From Liolophura sinensis (lineage: Eukaryota; Mollusca; Polyplacophora; Chitonida; Chitonidae), in assembly GCF_032854445.1 (NCBI RefSeq), contig NC_088295.1, forward strand, positions 60,989,249 through 61,053,248: a stretch of DNA of 64,000 nucleotides, given 5' to 3'. The position numbers and the translations under genes were made by a program. This document shows positions 1 through 10,200 of the stretch, piece by piece; the first letter of the stretch is position 1; each line of letters begins with the position of its first letter. Below the pieces are notes generated by a model. The model did not search any database. It was not told the DNA's origin and saw only the letters and a list, made by a program, of their open reading frames with translations.

Positions 1-79
1 AAAATCTAATGTCACGATTGTTTCTATCATTATACGAGCGTAAACGTGATTTAGATTATGACTTTCAGTGTTCGGCCGG

Positions 80-3000
80 GGTGGCCGATAACTTAAGTGA
101 CGAATGCTTCACGTTGTTGAGTTATCGGCCACCACTGTAAAGATCGAGTTTGTTTAAGGTAAATCGGTAATAATTACAGTTGTTGCTAATATTGGATAGT
201 GTACACATGTCCATGCACATGAACACATGTCTATTGTCTGTTTCTGCAATTATACTTTTCAAAATGCCTTCCAACGAAGCCTTAAATTGAGCATCGATAT
301 ATAGGCCTATATTTTATTTATAACACGAAATTGTTTTATTTTTATTCCAGGAAATGTCTCAGAAACTGCAATACGCCGCCCAAAATATGCAGAAAGCCTT
401 GGAGGCTGTTAGAAGTGGATGTAGCCAGCGTTCAGCTTCTCGACAGTTCGGAGTGCCCAGGGCTACCTTGCAGGACAAGCTACTAGGACGATCTCCAGAG
501 GAGCGACGGATGGGGCCTGCTCCAGTATTAACCCCGGAAGAGGACAACAAGTTGGAGAACTGGTTAATTGAACTTTCAAGGGCTGGTTTTCCTAGAAAGA
601 AAGATGATCTTCTCGACACTGTAATGAAGATAGTAGAAGAAGACGGGCGTCCAAACCCATTCATTAATAACAGGCCAAGTGACACATGGTACAGAAATTT
701 CCTTAAGAGACACCCAGCGATTTCAGAGCGTACAGCAGAAACTATATCAAAAGCTAGATCCCTAGTTAATGAAGCCAACATTCGAAAATGGTTTAAGGAT
801 CTGGAGTCTTTCTTACAAGAGAAAGGATGTGCCGATGTACTTTGCGATGGTAGGCGCATATTGAATGCGGATGAAACAAATTTCCAAATGTGTCCTAAGA
901 GCGGAAAGGTTTTGGGACCGAAAGGATGGAAGGACGTTTACGAGATCGCCCCTGGGAAAGAAAAGGAAACTCTAACCGTGTTGGGAACATTTAACGCCAG
1001 TGGAGAAGTCATCAAGGGAATGATTGTCTACCCTTACGCACGACCTCCTAAGGATTTGGTACGTGCTGTGCCGGATAACTGGGCAATCGGACGGTCCGAC
1101 ACAGGATGGATGAAATCGGAGACGTTTTACGAGTACGTGGCAAACGTACTTCATCCATGGCTTAAGGAAAACGAGGTGACTTTACCGGTTCTGTTTATAG
1201 TCGATGGACATAAAACCCATCTGACACACCAGCTGAGTGACTTCTGCTCCAATAACGGAATAATTCTGTATTGTCTCTTCCCAAATGCCACCCACATTCT
1301 CCAGCCAGCAGATGTTTCCGTTTTCAGACCCCTGAAGCTGGAATGGAGAAAAAGTGTTAAATCATGGCAGACAGAAAATCCGGGGAAATCTTTAGCTAGG
1401 AAAGAATTTGCCCCACTATTGGACAGAGCAATGTCCGAAATCACGGCTGACACAATATCCAACGGCTTTAAGGCGTGTGGACTCTTTCCATTCAATCCTG
1501 ACGCTGTCAACTACAGCAAGTGCGTGAACCACATGACAACATCAGTTCATCAACCCACTAACTTACCTTCAACTTCCAGATCTGACGACAGTCTCCAGTC
1601 TGATATCACATTGCAAAAGTCAGATTTCCAGATTGCCGCTTCTGTGATTCAGCAGCTACTAGACGCAGGTCACGAACGGGATTTGGACGCCATTTTAGTG
1701 ACGCTAAAATCGAAGTCTGACGGTTTCTCAGAAATTTCACGTCCAACCGGTTTACTTCAGGGTAATGATCATGAAGATCCAGCAGTCATGGGTGGTGAAG
1801 ATCGAGTTCAAACAGATGGAGAACCTGCCGTTCAGTATGGTGAAATTCGGTCAATCAACGCTATCGAAGACACTCCGACAGTTCAGGGTAGTGCAGGTCC
1901 ATTAGCCATGGATAACATTTTTGATGTTCAGGTGGCAGACAACAGTGATCTGGACATTTCTCTCAGAGCACTTGTTACGGATCTCGGACTGCGTATTAAT
2001 GACCTGGGAGAACTACAAGACCACCTACTTCCAGGCACTTCTGTTGAAATTAGTGATGTCTCGAACTCACAGGACGCCGAAAACACACGCACGCCAGTGG
2101 ATGATCCGGTACAAACCGACGTGGAACAGCTCTTGTTACAAGTGTCAACTGATGAAAGCCGGTCAGTGATAACCGATGATCAGACAATGACAAACGCCGA
2201 TCCCATAGAACAGAATAGCAGTTCTTCATCATCTGATGTGATTGTGCCACGATCAGAAAATGTGTCTCCTGCGTTTGAAAAGCATCTATTCTGGCCACCT
2301 AGGAAGGCTGAAAACAAACCAAATGAAACCAAAAAGAAGACAAAAAAGAAATTACCGTACGCAGTATCGTCGTCTGAGTGGAGAAAAATGATCGAAGAAG
2401 CAGAAGCGGAAACCAAAAGACTTGAGGAGGAAAAGAAAAAAAGAAAAGACGAGAGACAAAGTAAAAAGACACAGAAAGAGATCCAAAAAGCTCAGAAAAA
2501 GACTGGAGAAAGTAAAAAGAGTTCAGCGAAGAAATCTACCGGCAGGAAATCTTCCACGTCGACGTCGTCTGATGCGCACACAGCACCTAATGAATTGGGG
2601 ACGAATCCATCTGGTACAACGGAGGATACCATTGCTGTATCCACTCAGGGAAATGAATTTACCAATGAACCTCCTGTTAACGGTGGCTGCGCGTCCTCTT
2701 CGGGGAAAACAGATCCACCCGTCACCATCTGTTTAGAGCCTTCTTTGGATACAGAGGTGACAAATCCTACTAGTTCGGCAACACTTGTAGCTCCTGGTGA
2801 TCAGGGAGTTGGAATACGAAAGAGAATCCGGGGTGTCCAAATAGAGGAAGCTATTAAACCGAAGCGGGCAAAAGGTGAAAGTAACTCGCTGGATGCACCT
2901 TGTCTGTATTGCAGTGAGCTCTTCAGCCTTTCAAAACCTGGAGAACAGTGGGTTCAGTGCGCAGGTTGTAAAATGTGGGCTCATGAAAGTTGTGCGGACA

Positions 3001-3503
3001 TATCTCTCGATGGATCTTTTGTTTGTGAATTATGCTCACACTAGGATCACGTTATTACTTTCAAAACCGTGCCGATACCAAATCGATGTTTATTTGTTGA
3101 AAGTTCTCCTGTTTGTTTTTAAGAAAAAAAAACTGCTCGTCTATCAGAATACTCGTTTTCTTGTCAATAAGATTAATTCGGAATCTATGTCTTACTCCAA
3201 ACAAAGGAAAATGTGGCGTGGCCAGTCATACGATGGTGCATATGTATAATCGGCCAGGGGGCCGATGGCCCGACGTGGTCTGGCCGAAATTGCAAATTAC
3301 TTGGCCGATTACTTAAAAAAGTGCATGCTTCATGCAAATTTCATGTTTTTGTTTGTTATGTTGAATTTTGACGAAAATATTGTTGTCAGACCTAAAAAGC
3401 AGGTAATTGTTCTTCTATAAATCCTTGTGCATATAAGGTCTGTCGACGTGCGTCACGTATAGATCGCCGCAAAGCTGCTGGACTAGTTAGGTGGCCGATA
3501 ACC
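80..3503 (+). mobile_element. pogo/Tigger-like DNA transposon, possibly complete
   Basis: The transposase ORF is bracketed by copies of a GGCCGATAAC-type motif. On the left, GGTGGCCGATAACT (80-93) and its exact reverse complement (120-133) form a hairpin. On the right the motif recurs near 3251, 3281, 3302 and 3490. The inverted pair 121-133 / 3490-3503 is the best candidate for terminal repeats, but I cannot place the exact ends or a TA target duplication. The intact ORF suggests a young or selectively maintained element. Confidence 0.6.
354..3044 (+). CDS. pogo/Tigger-type DDE transposase with C-terminal PHD-like finger (896 aa)
   Basis: The uninterrupted ORF has the domain order of a pogo-family transposase. 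A psq/CENP-B-type helix-turn-helix lies near residues 5-45, a second CENP-B-like DNA-binding region near 55-135, and a DDE_1 catalytic domain near 165-370. The likely catalytic acidic residues are D173 (NADET), D284 (IVDGH) and D320 (QPADVS), a DD35D spacing. A Ser/Thr/Asp-rich linker and a Lys/Glu-rich charged stretch (about 640-760) follow. The last ~45 residues carry paired cysteines and an H-E-S-C motif like a PHD zinc finger. The family cuts and pastes DNA, usually at TA sites. The ATG lies just after a pyrimidine-rich tract ending in CAG (349-351), so a 5' noncoding exon is possible. No frameshift or stop is present. A domesticated host gene is the alternative. Confidence 0.85.
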   Translation: MSQKLQYAAQNMQKALEAVRSGCSQRSASRQFGVPRATLQDKLLGRSPEERRMGPAPVLTPEEDNKLENWLIELSRAGFPRKKDDLLDTVMKIVEEDGRPNPFINNRPSDTWYRNFLKRHPAISERTAETISKARSLVNEANIRKWFKDLESFLQEKGCADVLCDGRRILNADETNFQMCPKSGKVLGPKGWKDVYEIAPGKEKETLTVLGTFNASGEVIKGMIVYPYARPPKDLVRAVPDNWAIGRSDTGWMKSETFYEYVANVLHPWLKENEVTLPVLFIVDGHKTHLTHQLSDFCSNNGIILYCLFPNATHILQPADVSVFRPLKLEWRKSVKSWQTENPGKSLARKEFAPLLDRAMSEITADTISNGFKACGLFPFNPDAVNYSKCVNHMTTSVHQPTNLPSTSRSDDSLQSDITLQKSDFQIAASVIQQLLDAGHERDLDAILVTLKSKSDGFSEISRPTGLLQGNDHEDPAVMGGEDRVQTDGEPAVQYGEIRSINAIEDTPTVQGSAGPLAMDNIFDVQVADNSDLDISLRALVTDLGLRINDLGELQDHLLPGTSVEISDVSNSQDAENTRTPVDDPVQTDVEQLLLQVSTDESRSVITDDQTMTNADPIEQNSSSSSSDVIVPRSENVSPAFEKHLFWPPRKAENKPNETKKKTKKKLPYAVSSSEWRKMIEEAEAETKRLEEEKKKRKDERQSKKTQKEIQKAQKKTGESKKSSAKKSTGRKSSTSTSSDAHTAPNELGTNPSGTTEDTIAVSTQGNEFTNEPPVNGGCASSSGKTDPPVTICLEPSLDTEVTNPTSSATLVAPGDQGVGIRKRIRGVQIEEAIKPKRAKGESNSLDAPCLYCSELFSLSKPGEQWVQCAGCKMWAHESCADISLDGSFVCELCSH

Positions 3504-3679
3504 GGGTTGGTCACCCTAGAACAAGTCCTTTATTTCCGCCAAATTAATTTTTATATGGATGGCTTTTGATATTTCCATATGTATCTTCGTGGTGAATAAA
3601 ATAAATAAATTTTAAAAAATACTAATAACCTGTGGGGAAGTAGGCAAGATACGTGTAAGCATAAACATCTGTGTTGTTA

Positions 3680-3880
3680 ATGTACAGGATTGATTGATTG
3701 ATGTTTTATTTTTATTTACTCCTCAAGATAAAAACAGAGCTATTTTTGTTATAGACAATTTGACAAGCCAAATTCTCCTGAACAGTGACCAGTGGAAGCT
3801 CGAGAGGCGCAGATGACACGGGGGTCGCGACCAAAACCAGTCAGAGCTTCGGGCGTTCAGCCAACAACCGACCCCAATCC
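3680..3880 (+). pseudogene. ZC4H2: Broken duplicate of ZC4H2 exon 4 with flanking intron
   Basis: This stretch aligns with 14002-14213, that is the end of ZC4H2 intron 3 plus exon 4. Shared blocks are TGTACAGGATTGA (intron), TTTGACAAGCCAA, TCTCcTGAACAGTG, GTGGAAGCT, GCGACC-AAAACCAG and CAACAACC. About 40 bp encoding the alanine-rich segment are missing. In the exon's frame the tryptophan codon of EQW has become TGA. Intron sequence is included, so the copy arose at DNA level, not by retroposition. It sits about 260 bp upstream of the real start codon. Confidence 0.65.
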
Positions 3881-3887
3881 TACCATC

Positions 3888-3990
3888 GCTTCGTCCCAAC
3901 GTGTCTTCGCTTCGCGCCATCGTTTTGTGTCATCGTGCCATCGCTTCGTGTCATCGTGCCATCGCTTCGTATCATCATTCCGTCGCTGGT
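3888..3990. repeat. 21-bp minisatellite (about 4 copies)
   Basis: Imperfect tandem units of the type CATCGCTTCGTGTCATCGTGC lie between the ZC4H2 pseudo-exon and exon 1. The unit length is a multiple of three, which explains the overlapping short ORFs on both strands; none looks real. Confidence 0.75.
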
Positions 3991-4141
3991 ACGATGGTAC
4001 GATGATGGCCTTAGGGGGCTTCCACGCATGAAAGATTGAAAGAGCAAGATCACAAGAGTTCATAGTATCACATAATACACGCTGTACAGATGGAACTCTT
4101 TCGCGTATAGAGGAAAGAATAGTACAATGTAAACAGCAAAC

Positions 4142-4200
4142 ATGGCCGAGGATAAAGACTTTGAGCTCTTACAAAAATTAGAAAACCTGAAGGAATTGCG
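4142..4200 (+). CDS. ZC4H2: ZC4H2 exon 1
   Basis: Begins ATGGCCGAGGATAAAG and encodes [19 protein letters not shown] plus two bases of an Arg codon. The donor is GTAAGA at 4201. It corresponds to the human start MADEQEIMCKLESIKEIR. The phase is exactly complemented by exon 2. Confidence 0.9.
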
Positions 4201-7200
4201 GTAAGACGTTCTGCTGTATGCTTGAAAAAGACAAAAACGCAGATACTCCTGCATCATTTGTGTAATATTTTGAGAGGTTTGCTGTGAAAACTGACCTAAT
4301 ACTTACGCCGTCGCTGCAAGCAGCAGACTTGAACTGGCATCACTTGGCTGACGGATAGCCCTGGATGACTACGCGACGCTTTTTTTTTATTTATTCTGAC
4401 GTACGCGTAGTCATGTCGGGGTCCCCTTTGACGCGGTGGAAAGAATTGTAAAATTTCGGAAAACTGTCGATTATTAACCTACCACGCTCGCTCATTCACT
4501 CCTTTACAATGCTTGGGGCCCTAGGGCACATGACTAGGGCTCGAATCCAGTCAGTAAACCCTATATATGCATATAACAGCCTCTTACATTATAGTAAGAG
4601 GGAAAGGTATGAAATGACTTTCAACCGGCACCATGCAATGTTTCTGAAATAAGGCCTTCAGTCTCCAACTTTTTCCACTTGTTCCTCTACCTGGAGCTGT
4701 TATCTGCTCGAATTTCCAAATCAGTTGTATGTTGTCCCAGTTTCACTTTTATATGTTATTTGAGCCCACTAGACATTGGTCGTGTCTACGTGCCATCTTA
4801 CTTTGCTACGTATATCACATATGTAAAGGGAGGTAATAGATAGAGACAAGTTTCTAGTCTAAGTAAGATGGCGCATGGGCATGCCTGATGTCTAGTGGGC
4901 TCAGATAACACATATAAGTGCCACTGGGACAAAATACAATTAATGTGGAAATACTAATGGCAGATTTGAGCAGGTAGGGAGCCCCAGGTGTAAATATGAG
5001 TGGAAAAGTTGGAGGAATGGAGGTGAAGGGTTTGATTCCTTGAATTTCGGAGGCTTTGCATTGTGCCGGTCACAAGCCTTTTCATACCTTTACATCTTAT
5101 ATATATATGTAAGAGGCTTGAATTTCAGAGGCTTTGTATTGTGCTGGTCACAAGTCTTTTCATACCTTTACATCTTATATATATGTAAGAGGCTTGAATT
5201 TCAGAGGCTTTGTATTGTGCCGGTCACAAGTCTTTTCATACCTTTATATCTTATATATATGTAAGAGGCTTGAATTTCAGAGGCTTTGTATTGTGCTGGT
5301 CACAAGTCTTTTCATACCTTTACATCTTATATATATGTAGGAGGCTTGAATTTCAGAGGCTTTGCATCGTGCCGGTCACAAGTCTTTTCATACCTTTACA
5401 TCTTATATGTATGTAGGAGGCTTGAATTTCAGAGGCTTTGCATTATGCCGGTCACAAGTCTTTTCATACCTTTACATCTTATGTATATGTGGGAGGCTTG
5501 AATTTTAGAGGCTTTGCATTGTGCCGGTCACAAGTCTTTTCATACCTTTACATCTTATATATATGTAGGAGGCTTGAAGTTCAGAGGCTTTGTATTGTGC
5601 CGGTCACAAGTCTTTTCATACCTTTACATCTTATATATATGTAGGAGGCTTGAATTTCAGAGGCTTTGCATTGTGCCGGTCACAAATCTTTTCATACCTT
5701 TACATCTTATATATATGTTGGAGGCTTGAAGTTCAGAGGCTTTGCATTGTGCCGGTCACAAGTCTTTTCATACCTTTACATCTTATATATATGTAGGAGG
5801 CTTGAAGTTCAGAGGCTTTGCATCGTGCCGGTCACAAGTCTTTTCATACCTTTACATCTTATATGTATGTAGGAGGCTTGAATTTCAGAGGCTTTGCATT
5901 GTGCTGGTCACAAGTCTTTTCATACCTTTACATCTTATATATATGTAGGAGGCTTGAAGTTCAGAGGCTTTGTATTGTGCTGGTCACAAGTCTTTTCATA
6001 CCTTTACATCTTATATATATGTAGGAGGCTTGAAGTTCAGAGGCTTTGTATTGTGCCGGTCACAAGTCTTTTCATACCTTTACATCTTATATATATGTAG
6101 GAGGCTTGAAGTTCAGAGGCTTTGCATTGTGCCGGTCACAAATCTTTTCATACCTTTACATCTTATATATATGTTGGAGGCTTGAAGTTCAGAGGCTTTG
6201 CATTGTGCCGGTCACAAGTCTTTTCATACCTTTACATCTTATATATATGTAGGAGGCTTGAAGTTCAGAGGCTTTGTATTGTGCTGGTCACAAGTCTTTT
6301 CATACCTTTACATCTTATATATATGTAGGAGGCTTGAATTTCAGAGGCTTTGTATTGTGCCGGTCACAAGTCTTTTCATACCTTTACATCTTATATATAT
6401 GTAGGAGGCTTGAAGTTCAGAGGCTTTGTATTGTGCCGGTCACAAGTCTTTTCATACCTTTACATCTTATATATATGTAAGAGGCTGGTATATGGCGTAT
6501 ATAAGGTTTACGGACTGGATTCGAGTGCCTGTGCACCTGATTTTACAATGTACTACATACCAAGCAGGTTAGCTTCACCCACTCCTCGGATGAAATCGTC
6601 AGTGTTGGATGCAGAAAAACTTGCATCATGACATAAGGCTTTAGAAATGCATTATAATAAGGAATGGTCTGGTATATTTATATTTAAACAACGAGATCAA
6701 ACCAATTTGAGCATTTCTTCATCTTCATTCTGTAGGTTCTAGTTAATATATATATAGTAAATACATATTTTTTATCGCCATTATCTCCATTTCCGGGAAG
6801 AAAAGCCTTGTTCCTATTGGACATAACTGTGGAATCTCCTATAATGTCATGTGACATGAGCTCGCAGGTCTTCCCACGCAGTTCAAGCCTAATTTTGCAC
6901 GAGGAACTCACAGAAGAATGAAGATGTTCACAAATGGCTGAGTTTGAAAAGTTGTACTGTTGGAAGTTCTAACCAAGTTGCTTTGTCTAGTATCTACATG
7001 TTATCATGTTCTCTATGTTCTATGTACCTGAATATGTATGAGATACTACTTAAGCCACCTGCTTATTAATCCAGCTGATGATATACCTCATTGGAATTCC
7101 CAAGTCATGTGACGGTGAGAATGGCCTACTTCGTTCTGTGTGATTTCTGCCAGGTTTGAGTGTGACACTGCACTGCTTGGTATGTTAGTACATCGTCATG

Positions 7201-10200
7201 AACATGTGAAACTGGAATACTGGGGAAGCCGCTCCCCAAATCATATTATCTCCACATCACTGCAGCAACTCACTTTGAACGAATATCTCCCACTAACTGA
7301 ACTGAACAGTTCTCCGAACGCCATATTGTCATTTTCACAATTCAGGAATCGCCATATTCTGTGTGATAGAATACATACATGTACTTAGTCATTTTTGCCA
7401 TAAGTGCATCCTGTACCATGAACAGAAGTTGTTCTTCTCTAAGGTGAACGAATGGGAGGTATTTCATTTGTAGTTTCTGAAAATGATTAGAGAACAGGCC
7501 TCTACAGTGTTTCTGCTTCAGTTGGATCAACACCTGACTTTAATCGAAAAGTGCGGGATGAACTTCCAGCTTTGAACAGGGTACAATATGTGAAAGTGGT
7601 ATGTGTTTTAGTTCATTAACTGTTAGAGCAGTTGTGGCTGGGCTGACAGGCTGGCTATCACTTAGGCCAGGGTCTCGAGCAGCACAACTTACACTACTGA
7701 CCGATCCTAACAATATACTCTACGCTCATCTTGATCTGATGTGGGGTGGATCCGTGTTTTGCTCGCATGACTAGACCATCTAATGAACAACATGCTCATG
7801 TCTTCACTTTTCTGAAAGACTGGTAAAGAAATGTAATATTCTTCTTTCCACTAATATCTGTCTCAAATTTTAGAAGAATTATGGTATCTTCAGTTTGCTT
7901 ACCTGGCAAGGCAGGTGTGGTGATGAGAAAAGTCTGAGTAAATGGTCTTATGGTAAATGTCATTCGCCTAACTCCGACTCATTCAGCCAAGTAAAAAGCT
8001 GATCTAACCCAATGCACGACTTTTGATTTTTGCTTTCTCGTTTCGCAAGAAAGTTGATAAGTGTCAGCAGAAATGTGAAATCGTAACCGCATTACTGAAG
8101 AACCGGATTTCTTGCCAAAAGCTGTACTAATATTATAAATGATCTATTTGTGGTGCCTAAATTATCATGCATCAATTCTGTTATAACTACGAACTATATT
8201 TAGCACTTAAATCTAATTTCTCAGAAAATTTTGCACTGAAGAAAAATGTGTATTGCAGGTTATGGTTTTTTAATTATGTCCAGGAATAACCATCGCCGAA
8301 TAATTTCGGAAACAGTCAAAACTGGATCTGCATATTATCATGATCATGTGTGAATTTGTAACCATGTTGGGAACAAGACCATTTGTGAATAATTTTTTTT
8401 ATTCCAAGAGAACAAACAGAGTTGGTGTTGAACAACGCGGCATGTGTGAATTTGTAACCATGTTGGGAACAAGACCATTTGTGAATAATTTTTTTTTATT
8501 CGAAAAGAACAAACAGGGTTGGTGTTGAACAACGCGGCATGTGTGCATTTGTAACCATGTTGGGAACAAGACCATTTGTGAATAATTTTTTTTATTCCAA
8601 GAGAACAAACAAGGTTGGTGTTGAACAACGCGGCATGTCTGAATATTACTGTATGTTGTAAATGACCTGATGGTCGGGTCCTGCACCTATCATACATGAA
8701 CTAAAACATCTGTTATTTAAGTTACCAAAACATGATGTGCATGCAGACAGAGAGATTCGCAAACAGAATGGAAGCTGGGAACCATAGTAGTCATGCTCTT
8801 GTAGCAATAAACAACACCAATAGTGGAAACTTCAGTGATCTTTGAGCTGTGCTGCTCATTAACTTTTTTGTTCAAGTCGATTTTCGTTATGAAACTAACA
8901 AATATTAAATGCTGTAGCAAGGAAAGTCCTCGAAAGAGTAGTGCTACTCTAGATCCCAATTCAACAACATGGTGATATTGGTTCACAATCTCGAGTCTAG
9001 TTTGTGTTGGTTCAGTTGAGTCATTAAGTGAGAAGCTTGGCATTTATCATACAAAGAAGAGCATTTTATGCTGAACATGTATTTCAGCACCCATAAACCA
9101 GTCAGATCATCAAATTCAAGTACAAAATTTTTGAGGAATGCAACAGTCGGATTCATTCATCCGTATGAAGATCAACTTTCAGATTTTCTTACATTTATTG
9201 TAACACGGATTCAATCCCTGGATCTCAAAAAAAAAAAGAAAAATATGATAATAATTTCCAATCACCAGCTAGTTTCAGTGAGGTCCATGCTACAAACAGC
9301 AATGAAAATGTAATAGTTTTCTGAAGAATTTCATTGCCAGAACTCGGTTACATTTTAGAAACTACAGGTACATGTAGGGCAAGAGACTTTTGAAATTGGG
9401 TGTTGAGAGTGAGATGTTAGGTGTACCGTCACAGTTTTAGCATTTAATGTGGCCACGAAACAGGAAATTAGTTAGTTTCATTGGTGACGGTAGTAAATTA
9501 AGAAGGTACAGTAGTATTTAAGATTAAACCAGAAAATGACATAAAGAACAAAAGCAGGTGAGCTTGAATGGCAGATATGGCAGAAGTTGGAAGAACATTG
9601 GAGTTTGAAAGAGAACCAGGGATGGACTCCTGTCTTCATGTTACTGTGAATATCAGAATTTTGAAATAGCACACTGAGGCTGTTACATGGACTACAGTCA
9701 AGTGAATAAATGTAAGTTTGGGTTTTTTTCACAGGAAGTTTATGCTCTTCCTTTTTGAGTGAAGGTCTTGATAGTGGTTTGCATTCAGTCCTTATCAGTT
9801 TGACTTTTAGACATGGGTCTTTCTTCTTCAGGTCGAGAACCATTCATCTCGAAAAAGTCAAGTCAAGGCTTCGTCAAGAATTTGAAGCAGCCGAAACTGA
9901 AGAGAAATGCTTGGAAGATTACAAGCAGGAGATGGAACTGCTCCTGCAGGAGAAGATGGCTCATGTGGAGGAGCTAAGACTGATTCATGCTGATATCAAT
10001 CTGGTATATGTAGTGTAGTGCATGGGATAACTTAGTTGTTATCACACAACGTGTATGCTTGTTAGTGCTTGATCACAGTGGTGTTTAATGTCACTTTCCA
10101 CTAGATTTTGGTCATATCACAATGGTGTCACCAAGTATCTAGTTGGTGGATCCCAGTGTTGATATACTGACAGTGCTGCCTCAGTGAAATTCCCTGCCAA

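Noticed and set aside
359-1510. Minus-strand ORFs opposite the transposase
   Set aside because: Shadows of the plus-strand coding frame.
5034-6486. CRISPR-like array
   Set aside because: Units are contiguous with no unique spacers, in an animal intron; it is a satellite.
5040-6631. Series of overlapping ~68-codon plus-strand ORFs ([12 protein letters not shown] type)
   Set aside because: They recur every 76 bp in rotating frames because 76 is not a multiple of three; they are translations of the satellite.
9755-9831. Upstream Met as the start of ZC4H2 exon 2
   Set aside because: A pyrimidine tract and CAG acceptor lie between it and the conserved sequence, and the true exon 1 with matching phase is at 4142.
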